Assembly (NCBI RefSeq): GCF_004349105.1 | Contig: NZ_SMLB01000004.1 | Span: forward strand, 62,001-126,000 | Length of the DNA: 64,000 nt | DNA from: Jiangella aurantiaca | Lineage (GTDB): Bacteria > Actinomycetota > Actinomycetes > Jiangellales > Jiangellaceae | Direction of reading: 5' to 3' | Shown here: piece after piece, positions 33,994-41,480 of the stretch | How positions within the stretch are numbered: position 1 is the first letter of the stretch | Layout of the letters: every line of letters starts with the position of its first letter | Translations under genes and position numbers: made by a program | The notes under the pieces: model-generated | Databases searched by the model: none | Told to the model about the DNA's origin: nothing | Seen by the model: only the letters and a program-made list of their open reading frames with translations

Positions 33994-36017
33994 GCGGGCG
34001 GCTGACTCGGCCGCGGCTGGACCCGATCACGTCCCGCCGATTCATCGGCGCGGCCGTCGCGACGGTGTGGCTGCTGGTGCTGGCCTGCATCGCGCTGGTG
34101 CTGGTCACCGACGAACTGGTGAGCGACGCCGGCCGCCCGGACCTGACCCAGGGCCTGACCGAAGGCTTCATGTACGTCCTGGCGATGCTCAGCGCACTGG
34201 TGGTCGGGTCCGCCCTGACGATCCGCCGGCCTCGGCACCCGGTCGGATGGCTCTTCCTCCTCCTTGGCGCGCTTCAGGCCGTCGGCCCGGCCATGACCGG
34301 CTATGCCGCCTATGGCGCGGTCGCCCGGCCGGGAAGCCTGCCGTTCGCGGCAGTGGTCGCAGTGGTGGCCGACTCCGCGTACCTGCTGTGGTTCGTCGCC
34401 ATCGCGCTGGTGTTCCACCTGACGCCGGACGGCCGGCCGCTCTCGCCGGCGTGGGGCCGGCTGGCGTGGGCGACGGTGATCAGCGGAGTGGTCGCCATCG
34501 GCTCCGCGTTCGTCACGAAGGCGAACCTCGACCCGCCCCTGGCCGAGATCGAGACCCCGGTGCCGCTGACCGGCGTGGCTGACGAGCTCGACGCGGTCCG
34601 TGTCGCCGCGGGGATCGCCACCGGTCTCGGCGTGCTGGTCGGTGCGCTGTCGCTGCTGGTGCGCTTCCGCCGGGCCGCCGGCCGGGAGCGCCGGCAGCTG
34701 CTCTGGCTGGCGCCGGCCGCTGTGCTGATCCCGGTGCTGGTGGCGGCGGCGTTCGTGACGTCCTACCTGGACTACCAGGCCGTCCTCGACGTGGTCGGTG
34801 GGCTCTTCCTCATCCTGCTGCCGGTGGCGACGGGGCTGGCGATCACGCGGTACCACCTGTTCGACGTCGACCGGATCCTCAGCCGCGCACTGACATACGC
34901 GCTGCTCAGCGCCGTCCTGGCCGCCGTCTACGTCGTCGTGGTGGTCGCCGCCGGAGCCGCGGTGGGCGAGTCGCAGCTGTCCGCCGTCGTCGCCACCCTC
35001 GCCGCGGTGAGCGTGGCCGGTGCGGCGCGCCGCCGGCTGCAGGACGCCGTCGACCGCCGATTCAACCGGCGCCGGTTCGAGGCCGTGCGCATGGTCCGCG
35101 AGCACGTCCACGACCCGGCGCCGGACGTGACCATCGACGACGTGCTCCGCCGTGCGCTCGGCGACCCGGACCTGCGAGTGGCCTACTGGGTGGAGGGTCG
35201 CGGCGAGTGGGTCACGGGCGACGGGCGGCCAACGGTCGCGGGCGACGACGACGTCCGGCTGTCCGGACCGGACCAGCCGATCGCCAGCATCGGCGGAGCG
35301 CCCGGCACGCCGCGGGAGCTGCTGCACGCCGTCGTCGCCGCGGCCCGCCCCGAGCTGGACAACGCCGGGCTGCGGGCCGCCGTCGCGCTGCAGCTGGTCG
35401 AGGTGCGCGAGTCGCGTGCGCGCATCGTCTCCGCGGCCGACGCGTCGCGCCGGGAGATCGAGCGCAACCTGCACGACGGCGCGCAGCAGCGCCTGGTGGC
35501 GCTGGAGGTGAAGCTGGGCCTGGCCCGCCGGCTGGCGTCCGGAGGCACCGCCGTGCTGCTGGACGAGCTGCGCACCGACGTGCATGAGACGCTGACCGAG
35601 CTTCGCGACCTGGCGCACGGCATCTACCCGCCGCTGCTGCGCGAGCACGGGCTGGGCGAGGCGCTGCGCTCGGCCGCCGGGCGCGCCGCCCGCCCGACCA
35701 CCGTCGACGTCGCCACCGAGCGCCGGTTCGAGCCCGGCGCCGAGGCAGCCGTCTACTTCTGCTGCCTCGAGGCCATGCAGAACGCCGGGAAGCACGCGGG
35801 CGTGGGGGCGTCGGTGACGGTGCGCGTCGCAGAGGCGGCGGACGGCGGGCTGGAGTTCGAGGTGTGCGACGACGGTGCCGGCTTCGACCCCGCGGCCACG
35901 GGCGAGAGCCACGGGTTCGTGAACATGCGCGACCGCCTCGGCGCGCTCGGTGGCCGGCTGACCGTCGAGAGCGGACCGGGCCGGGGCACCGTCGTGCACG
36001 GGACGCTGCCGGTATGA
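33990..36017 (+). CDS. sensor histidine kinase 2 (HisKA_3/NarL-type)
   Basis: 675 residues starting at an ATG that overlaps the kinase 1 stop. About eight to ten hydrophobic segments fill the first 350 residues, more than in kinase 1. The phospho-acceptor is His495 (SRREIERNLHDGAQQR) and the ATP-binding N-box Asn598. Its last 240 residues are almost the same as in kinase 1, while the sensory halves are unrelated, so the catalytic half has been duplicated or exchanged. Its stop overlaps the response regulator start. Confidence 0.92.
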   Translation: MSGRLTRPRLDPITSRRFIGAAVATVWLLVLACIALVLVTDELVSDAGRPDLTQGLTEGFMYVLAMLSALVVGSALTIRRPRHPVGWLFLLLGALQAVGPAMTGYAAYGAVARPGSLPFAAVVAVVADSAYLLWFVAIALVFHLTPDGRPLSPAWGRLAWATVISGVVAIGSAFVTKANLDPPLAEIETPVPLTGVADELDAVRVAAGIATGLGVLVGALSLLVRFRRAAGRERRQLLWLAPAAVLIPVLVAAAFVTSYLDYQAVLDVVGGLFLILLPVATGLAITRYHLFDVDRILSRALTYALLSAVLAAVYVVVVVAAGAAVGESQLSAVVATLAAVSVAGAARRRLQDAVDRRFNRRRFEAVRMVREHVHDPAPDVTIDDVLRRALGDPDLRVAYWVEGRGEWVTGDGRPTVAGDDDVRLSGPDQPIASIGGAPGTPRELLHAVVAAARPELDNAGLRAAVALQLVEVRESRARIVSAADASRREIERNLHDGAQQRLVALEVKLGLARRLASGGTAVLLDELRTDVHETLTELRDLAHGIYPPLLREHGLGEALRSAAGRAARPTTVDVATERRFEPGAEAAVYFCCLEAMQNAGKHAGVGASVTVRVAEAADGGLEFEVCDDGAGFDPAATGESHGFVNMRDRLGALGGRLTVESGPGRGTVVHGTLPV

Positions 36018-36730
36018 CCCCGTCCTCGGTGGCCGCAACCGGTACGCTCCCACCCGTGACCACAGGCACCCGGGTCCGCGTCGTCGTCGCCGACGACGCC
36101 CTGCTGGTGCGCGAGGGCGTCCAGCGCGTGCTCGGCCTGTTCCCCGACATCGAGGTCGTCGGCGTGGCCGGCGACCTCGACGGCCTGCTCGCCGCCGTCG
36201 ACGAACACCGGCCCGACGTCGTCGTCACCGACATCCGGATGCCGCCCACGTCCAGCGACGAGGGCATCCGCGCCGCCACCCGGCTGCGGCAGACCGCGCC
36301 CGAGACCGGCGTCGTCGTGCTGTCGCAGTACGCCGCGCCCGCGTACGCGCTGGAGCTGCTCTCCGGCGGCTCGCAGCGGCGCGCCTACCTGCTCAAGGAG
36401 CGGGTCAGCGAGCCCGACCAGCTGGCCGCCGCGGTCCGCGAGGTGGCCCGCGGCGGCAGCGTCGTCGACCCGCGCGTCGTCGAGGTTCTGGTCGCCGGCA
36501 CCCGTCCGGCCGGCGACCCGCTCGCCGGGCTGACGAAGCGCGAGCTGGAGGTGCTCGAGCAGATCGCGCAGGGCAAGAGCAACGCCGGGGTGGCCGCAGC
36601 CCTGGTGCTGACCGAACGCGCCGTCGAGAAACACATCAACGCGCTGTTCGCCAAGCTCGGCCTCACCGCCGAGCCCGACGTGCACCGCAGGGTCACCGCC
36701 GTCCTGCTGTACCTCGCCTCGCTGCGCTGA
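36014..36730 (+). CDS. LuxR/NarL-family response regulator
   Basis: 238 residues from ATG 36014 (overlapping kinase 2 by four bases); a GTG at 36056 would trim 14 residues. The receiver has phospho-acceptor Asp73 (VVVTDIRMPP) and YLLKER, and the C-terminal GerE HTH is LTKRELEVLEQIAQGKSNAGVAAALVLTERAVEKHINALFAKL. It is the natural partner of the two kinases. Its receiver is strikingly similar to that of the cyclase fusion at 20573. A likely binder of the GGGGTGCTGGCACCCC palindromes (inference). Confidence 0.93.
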   Translation: MTPSSVAATGTLPPVTTGTRVRVVVADDALLVREGVQRVLGLFPDIEVVGVAGDLDGLLAAVDEHRPDVVVTDIRMPPTSSDEGIRAATRLRQTAPETGVVVLSQYAAPAYALELLSGGSQRRAYLLKERVSEPDQLAAAVREVARGGSVVDPRVVEVLVAGTRPAGDPLAGLTKRELEVLEQIAQGKSNAGVAAALVLTERAVEKHINALFAKLGLTAEPDVHRRVTAVLLYLASLR

Positions 36731-36737
36731 CGGGCTG

Positions 36738-36753
36738 GGGGTGCTGGCACCCC
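36738..36753. promoter_or_regulatory. palindromic operator site C (perfect copy)
   Basis: GGGGTGCTGGCACCCC, two 7-base half sites around TG. Its centre is 66 bases upstream of ATG 36812, the same distance as site B from 20573. Confidence 0.65.
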
Positions 36754-36811
36754 TCCGGGACTGGTGGTGTCCGGGTGGCCGCGGAGATCGTGGGAGGGCG
36801 ATGCTGGTTGC

Positions 36812-37231
36812 ATGGCCGGTAGTGCGCACACCCCCCACGCCGAGGCTCCGCCCGCCGTCGTCGACGTCCTCGTGGTCGACGACCAGGAGACCTACCTGTC
36901 CGTCGCGCGGTTCGTGGTCGGCGCCACGCCCGGGTTCCGGGTGGCCGGCGAAGCCACCAGCGGCGAAAACGCGGTCACGCAGGCGGCGGCGCTGCGGCCC
37001 GGGCTCGTCCTGATGGACATCAACCTGCCCGGCATCTCCGGCCTCGAGGCGACGCGCCGGCTCGTCGCGGCCGCGCCTGACACCGTCGTGCTGCTGATGT
37101 CGACGTACCCGGCGTCGGACCTGCCGCAGGACGCCCGGACCAGCGGCGCGCGGGCGTACGTCCACAAGGAGGACCTCGCGCCTGACGTGCTGGTCGCCGT
37201 CATGGCGGGGGAGCAGCCGCCCGGCTTCTGA
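36812..37231 (+). CDS. receiver-only response regulator
   Basis: 139 residues from ATG 36812; a GTG at 36764 would add 16 residues. A complete receiver domain (VDVLVVDDQETYLSV, phospho-acceptor Asp69 in LVLMDINLPG, conserved Lys in VHKEDL) ends at the C-terminus with no output domain. Such proteins act as phosphate sinks, shuttles or allosteric partners. It may compete for phosphate from the two kinases upstream. It has its own copy of the palindromic operator. Confidence 0.85.
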   Translation: MAGSAHTPHAEAPPAVVDVLVVDDQETYLSVARFVVGATPGFRVAGEATSGENAVTQAAALRPGLVLMDINLPGISGLEATRRLVAAAPDTVVLLMSTYPASDLPQDARTSGARAYVHKEDLAPDVLVAVMAGEQPPGF

Positions 37232-37282
37232 CCCGGTGAAAACCTCTCGACCGGCGCGGCCGGCGCGGGCGAGACTGAGCGC

Positions 37283-38959
37283 ATGGGCCACGTCGACCTC
37301 AACGCCGTCTCGTTCACGCTGCCCGACGGGCGGGTGCTGCTCGACGACATCTCGTTCCGGGTCGGCGACGGCGCCAAGGTCGCGCTGGTCGGTGCGAACG
37401 GGTCGGGCAAGACGACGCTGCTGCGCATCGTCGCCGGCGACCTCGCCCCGCACGGCGGCGCGGTGACACGCAGCGGCGGGGTCGGCGTCATGCGGCAGTT
37501 CGTGGCCCGCGGCGCGCAGGACGTCCGCGACCTGCTGCTGTCGGTGGCGCCGCCGCGGGTGCGGGCCGCCGCTGCCGCCGTCGACGCCGCCGAGCTGGCC
37601 ATGATGGACCGCGACGACGAGCCCACCCAGATGAAGTACGCCGCCGCGCTGGGCGAGTGGGCCGACGCGGGCGGGTACGAGACCGAGGTGCTGTGGGACG
37701 TGTGCACCACGGCCGCGCTGGGCATCCCGTTCGAGCGGTGCCGCTGGCGCGAAGTGTCGTCGCTGTCCGGCGGCGAGCAGAAGCGGCTGGTGCTCGAGGC
37801 GCTGCTGCGTGGTCCCGACGAGGTGCTGCTGCTGGACGAGCCCGACAACTTCCTCGACGTCCCGGCCAAGCGCTGGCTCGAGGACCGCATCGTGGAGTCG
37901 CCGAAGACGGTCCTCTATGTCAGCCACGACCGCGAGCTGCTCGATCGCACCGCCACCCGCGTCGTCACCGTCGAGCTGGGCGCGGCCGGCAACACCGCCT
38001 GGGTGCATCCAGGTGGGTTCGCCAGCTATCACGAGGCACGGCGCGAGCGGTTCGCCAAGCTCGAGGAGCTGCGCCGGCGCTGGGACGAGGAGCACGCCAA
38101 GCTCAAGGCGCTGGTGCTCATGTACAAGCAAAAGGCCGCCTACAACGACGGCCTGGCCTCGCGGTACCAGGCCGCGCAGACCCGGCTGCAGAAGTTCGAG
38201 GACGCCGGCCCGCCCCAGGCCATCCCGCGCGAGCAGAACGTCCGCATGCGGCTGCGCGGCGGGCGCACCGGCAAGCGCGCCGTCATCTGTGAGTCGCTGG
38301 AGATGACCGGGTTGATGAAGCCGTTCGACCTGGAGGTCTGGTACGGCGAGCGGGTCGCCGTGCTCGGTTCGAACGGCTCCGGCAAGTCGCACTTCCTGCG
38401 GCTGCTGGCCGCCGGCGGGTCCGACCCGGAGCCCGAGCACCAGCCCGTCGACGACGTGCCGATCGCGCCGGTGCTACACACGGGGCTCGCGCGGCTGGGC
38501 GCGCGGGTGCGGCCCGGCTGGTTCGCGCAGACGCACGACCACCCGGAGCTCATCGGCCGCAGTCTGCTGGAGATCCTGCATCGCGGCGACGGCCGCCGGG
38601 CCGGGATGCCCCGCGAGGAGGCCAGCCGGGCGCTGGACCGTTACGAGCTCGCCCACGCCGGCGAGCAGAGGTTCGAGTCGCTGTCCGGCGGACAGCAGGC
38701 GCGGCTGCAGATCCTGCTGCTGGAGCTGTCCGGCGCCACGTTGCTGCTACTCGACGAGCCCACCGACAACCTCGACCTCGTGTCGGCCGAGGCCCTCCAG
38801 GACGGGCTGGCGGCCTTCGACGGGACGGTGCTCGCGGTCACCCACGACCGCTGGTTCGCCCGCGACTTCGACCGCTTTCTGGTCTTCGGCGCCAACGGCT
38901 CGGTCTACGAGTCACCGGAGCCGGTCTGGGACGAGGGCCGCGTCACCCGGGTGCGCTGA
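37283..38959 (+). CDS. ABC-F family ATPase
   Basis: 558 residues with two ABC domains and no membrane segment. NBD1 has Walker A VGANGSGKTT, signature LSGGEQKRL and an atypical Walker B region LLLDEPDNFLDV. NBD2 has GSNGSGKS, LSGGQQARL and LLLDEPTDNLDL. Between them is the charged interdomain helix pair that in ABC-F proteins reaches into the ribosome. ABC-F proteins ease ribosome stalling or protect it from antibiotics. It lies 51 bases after the receiver gene; a role in self-protection linked to the exporter is possible but unproven. Confidence 0.92.
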   Translation: MGHVDLNAVSFTLPDGRVLLDDISFRVGDGAKVALVGANGSGKTTLLRIVAGDLAPHGGAVTRSGGVGVMRQFVARGAQDVRDLLLSVAPPRVRAAAAAVDAAELAMMDRDDEPTQMKYAAALGEWADAGGYETEVLWDVCTTAALGIPFERCRWREVSSLSGGEQKRLVLEALLRGPDEVLLLDEPDNFLDVPAKRWLEDRIVESPKTVLYVSHDRELLDRTATRVVTVELGAAGNTAWVHPGGFASYHEARRERFAKLEELRRRWDEEHAKLKALVLMYKQKAAYNDGLASRYQAAQTRLQKFEDAGPPQAIPREQNVRMRLRGGRTGKRAVICESLEMTGLMKPFDLEVWYGERVAVLGSNGSGKSHFLRLLAAGGSDPEPEHQPVDDVPIAPVLHTGLARLGARVRPGWFAQTHDHPELIGRSLLEILHRGDGRRAGMPREEASRALDRYELAHAGEQRFESLSGGQQARLQILLLELSGATLLLLDEPTDNLDLVSAEALQDGLAAFDGTVLAVTHDRWFARDFDRFLVFGANGSVYESPEPVWDEGRVTRVR

Positions 38960-39213
38960 CGGTGCGGGTCGACGTCACCGCCGACGCGGGACGAGTTCCG
39001 GCAGCGGGCACACGCCTGGCGGGAGCGCGAGCCGGCTGCACTCGGTGCTGCTCACAGCCGTCGACCGGGTCCGCGGTGACAGGTCCGGCGGCACCTTCGC
39101 GACCGCGGCCGACGACGGTTCGAGCGGTGGCATCGCTACACGGACCTGGCCGACCCCACCTCGAACCACGTCTACGGACGTCACGGCGTATTCGCTCACC
39201 CGGTGAAGGTCGG
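38960..39213. pseudogene. possible gene remnant
   Basis: 254 bases without an accepted gene. In one plus-strand frame it reads DEFRQRAHAWREREPAALG then a stop, and in another RWHRYTDLADPTSNHVYGRH followed by GVFAHPVKVGYGVG and a stop, both protein-like. This would fit a small gene broken by frameshifts. No family could be named, and the stretch may be plain non-coding DNA. Confidence 0.3.
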
Positions 39214-39612
39214 CTACGGGGTCGGATAGAGCTCGATCTCGGCGTGGTGGGCACCCAGCAGCTTGGCGTCGCCGGTGAGCAGCGGACAGGCGAGGAGTTC
39301 GGCTAGCGCGATGTAGGCGGCGTCGTAGGCGGTGTAGTTGTGGCGGAGCTCCCACATTCGTCCGGACAAGATCGCGCCCGGGAAGCGCTCGATGCGCAAC
39401 TCGACGAAGTCGGCCCTGATGCCGTCGGCCTGAGCCACGGTCAGTTTGCCGCCCAGTGTGAGGCCGCGCAGAGCGTTGCTGATCTCGAAGTCGATGAGGT
39501 GCGGCGCGTGCAGGACCCGTGGGGCCGACAACCGCTTGCGCAGCACGTCGTCATGCTGCGCCTCGCTCAAGGCGTAGAGGACCAGCGAGGTGTCGACGAC
39601 GAGCGCGCTCAC
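39214..39612 (-). CDS. vapC: VapC-type PIN-domain toxin
   Basis: 132 residues with PIN-domain acidic residues in LVVDTSLVLYAL, FEISNALRG, YDAAYIALAE and LLTGDAKLL. VapC toxins are magnesium-dependent ribonucleases that often cut tRNA or rRNA. Its start overlaps by four bases the stop of the antitoxin gene, as in most vapBC operons. Confidence 0.9.
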   Translation of the reverse strand: MSALVVDTSLVLYALSEAQHDDVLRKRLSAPRVLHAPHLIDFEISNALRGLTLGGKLTVAQADGIRADFVELRIERFPGAILSGRMWELRHNYTAYDAAYIALAELLACPLLTGDAKLLGAHHAEIELYPTP

Positions 39613-39842
39613 TCACCTCTCCCGGCGCGGGTCGCCGCAACGATGTCAGCCATCGTCAACCCCGCGGCCGGGCGCTGGGCCGCACGTGCAAGCACCTCGG
39701 CGACGGTGGGTTGCGCGGCCGCCTCGATGACCATGCGCCGGAGGTATGCGGCGAGGCTCATCCCTTCGGCGGCGGCGCGCATGCGCATGACGTCGAGGGC
39801 GTCGACGGGAACATCCCGGATCTGAATGGGCTTCGTCTCCAT
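39609..39842 (-). CDS. vapB: VapB-type antitoxin
   Basis: 77 residues, METKPIQIRDVPVDALDVMR and onward, with a ribbon-helix-helix type N-terminus for DNA binding and an Ala/Arg-rich C-terminus (PTVAEVLARAAQRP) that would wrap the toxin. It neutralises VapC and, with it, represses the operon. The start ATG lies inside a CATGCATGCA repeat that forms the probable operator. Confidence 0.88.
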   Translation of the reverse strand: METKPIQIRDVPVDALDVMRMRAAAEGMSLAAYLRRMVIEAAAQPTVAEVLARAAQRPAAGLTMADIVAATRAGRGE

Positions 39843-39869
39843 GCATGCAATGCTACCAACATGCATGCA
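39840..39869 (-). promoter_or_regulatory. vapBC operator and leaderless promoter
   Basis: CATGCATGCA occurs at 39840-39849 and 39860-39869, exactly 20 bases (two helical turns) apart; the first includes the antitoxin start codon. On the minus strand TAGCAT (39855-39850) is a -10 element about eight bases before the ATG, so the mRNA is probably leaderless. Confidence 0.6.
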
Positions 39870-39919
39870 CCCCGTCGAGGCTCCGGCCCGCCCGCGGCGG
39901 GCGGGCCGGAGCGATTGCG

Positions 39920-41029
39920 TCAGGCGGCCGGTTGGACGTTGAACAGGTCGTCGTATGCCTCCATGAGCATCGCCTTGCCCTTGACCTGCGAGATCACCTC
40001 GGGTCCGGCAACGCCGTCGACGCCGGGGAGCTGGCCGGCGCCGCCCTCGGGGCCGAGCGGGATGGCGACCAGCGGCGGCAGCTTCTGGTAGTCGGCCACC
40101 TCGCCGTTGTCCGTGATCCGCGCGGTCAGGTTGGCCGCGACGAGCTCCGCCTGCAGCCGGGCGGTCGCCGCCATGTTGCGGTCGGCGTCGGCGATGTCGC
40201 CGATCGCATACACGTTCTCGTGCCCGACGACCCGCAGCTGGTCGTCGACGCGCAGGTAACCCTGGGCGTCGCGGGCCGCGGCCAGCGAGCCGGTGACGAA
40301 CCCCGTCGCCGGGGTGACGCCGAACGCGCGGAACCAGATGTCGGCGGTCAGCTCCTCGCCGGCCTCCGTGGTGACGGTGACCGGAGCCGCCGTCGCGGCC
40401 GGGGCGTCCGGCAGGGCCCGCAGCGGGCTGCCGAGGACCAGGCGGACGCCGAGCTTGTCGAGCTGGCGGCGCAGCTCCTCGCGCAGCTCCTGGTCGTACG
40501 GGCCGGGCAGGATGTCGTCGGCCAGGTCGACCAGCGTGACGTCCTTCTCCGGGTAGGCGGTCTTGATCTCGCCGGCCAGCTCCAGGCCGGCCGCTCCCGC
40601 GCCGATCACCAGAGCGCGGGCCGACCCGCGAAGCGCGTGGTGCGCCTCCAGGAACCGTCCGCGCGCGACGGCGACGTCGGGCTCGTCGGTCTTGGCCGGG
40701 AAGGGGTACGAGGAGCCGGTCGCGAGGATGACGTAGTCGGCGGCCAGCCGTTCGCCGGAGGCCAGCGTGACGCCGGTGCCGTCGGCGTCGACGGCCCGGT
40801 CGCGGACGAACCGGCCGTGGGCGAGCAGCCGGTCGTACGGCAGGAAGATGCGGTCCAGCCACTCCGGCTCGACCAGCGCGCGCCAGGACGCGAGGTTGTG
40901 CAGGAACGTGTCGGACGGGTCGACCAGGGTCACATCGGCCACCTCGTCGAGCGCCTTGGCGGCGTTGATGCCGCCGAACCCGCCGCCGACGATGACGACG
41001 GAGGGGCGCGAGCCGTGGGTCTCGGTCAC
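39920..41029 (-). CDS. NAD(P)/FAD-dependent oxidoreductase, NDH-2/AIF-like
   Basis: 369 residues. The first Rossmann motif VVIVGGGFGGINAAKAL binds FAD and the second, LVIGAGAAGLELAGEI, binds NAD(P)H; VYAIGDIAD is the C-terminal FAD motif. It resembles type II NADH dehydrogenases and the FSP1/AIF group that pass electrons to quinones. No C-terminal membrane helix is visible. It is divergent from an HxlR regulator that probably controls it through the palindromes between them. Confidence 0.88.
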   Translation of the reverse strand: MTETHGSRPSVVIVGGGFGGINAAKALDEVADVTLVDPSDTFLHNLASWRALVEPEWLDRIFLPYDRLLAHGRFVRDRAVDADGTGVTLASGERLAADYVILATGSSYPFPAKTDEPDVAVARGRFLEAHHALRGSARALVIGAGAAGLELAGEIKTAYPEKDVTLVDLADDILPGPYDQELREELRRQLDKLGVRLVLGSPLRALPDAPAATAAPVTVTTEAGEELTADIWFRAFGVTPATGFVTGSLAAARDAQGYLRVDDQLRVVGHENVYAIGDIADADRNMAATARLQAELVAANLTARITDNGEVADYQKLPPLVAIPLGPEGGAGQLPGVDGVAGPEVISQVKGKAMLMEAYDDLFNVQPAA

Positions 41030-41047
41030 GGAATTCTCCTCGGAGAG

Positions 41048-41110
41048 TCGAAGCTACGAGCTGTCTCGTAGCAGCTTCGAAATTCGAAGCAACATCGCTC
41101 GCGCTAGTAT
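41048..41110 (+). promoter_or_regulatory. HxlR operator with overlapping promoter
   Basis: GCTACGAG-CTGT-CTCGTAGC (41053-41072) is a perfect 8-bp inverted repeat, nested in a wider TCGAAGC...GCTTCGA pair. It overlaps a second palindrome GCTTCGA-AAT-TCGAAGC (41074-41090). TAGTAT at 41105-41110 is a good -10 for the HxlR gene. Binding here would cover both divergent promoters. Confidence 0.7.
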
Positions 41111-41117
41111 TCCTCCT

Positions 41118-41480
41118 ATGGCCGCGAACGTCCGCACCAGTCACGACCTGGACACCTGTGTGCGGGCCGACGAAGCGCTCACCCGGGCGTTCGTCATCCT
41201 CGGCAAGCGCTGGAACGCGCTGGTCCTGGGCAGTCTGAGGTTCGGCCCGGCCGGGTTCCGCGAACTGTCCCGCGCAATCGACGGGCTCAGTGACTCCGTC
41301 CTCGCCGACCGGCTGGCAGAGCTGACGCGGCATCAGCTTGTGCACCGGCGGGTCGACGCGGGGCCGCCGGTCTCCGTCACCTACGAGCTCACCGAGCGCG
41401 GCCGCGCGCTGCTGCCGGCGCTCGACCAGATCTCCGCCTGGGCCGTCGAGCACCTCCCGCCGGAGCCGTCAGCGCAGTGA
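41118..41480 (+). CDS. HxlR-family transcriptional regulator
   Basis: 120 residues with the winged-helix HxlR domain (ALTRAFVILGKRWNALVLGSLRFGPAGFRELSRAIDGLSDSVLADRLAELTRHQLVHRR). HxlR proteins often respond to quinones, aldehydes or oxidants. Cys14 near the N-terminus (DLDTCVRADEAL) is at the position of the redox-sensing cysteine in members such as HypR/QorR. The ATG lies eight bases after the -10, so the transcript may be nearly leaderless. Its last 12 bases overlap the convergent citrate synthase-like gene. Confidence 0.9.
   Translation: MAANVRTSHDLDTCVRADEALTRAFVILGKRWNALVLGSLRFGPAGFRELSRAIDGLSDSVLADRLAELTRHQLVHRRVDAGPPVSVTYELTERGRALLPALDQISAWAVEHLPPEPSAQ

Noticed and set aside
36741-37013. 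A different gene starting at the ATG 36801 right after GGGAGG
   Set aside because: Its translation is Pro/Arg/Ser-rich and unlike any family, while the overlapping frame encodes a full receiver domain.
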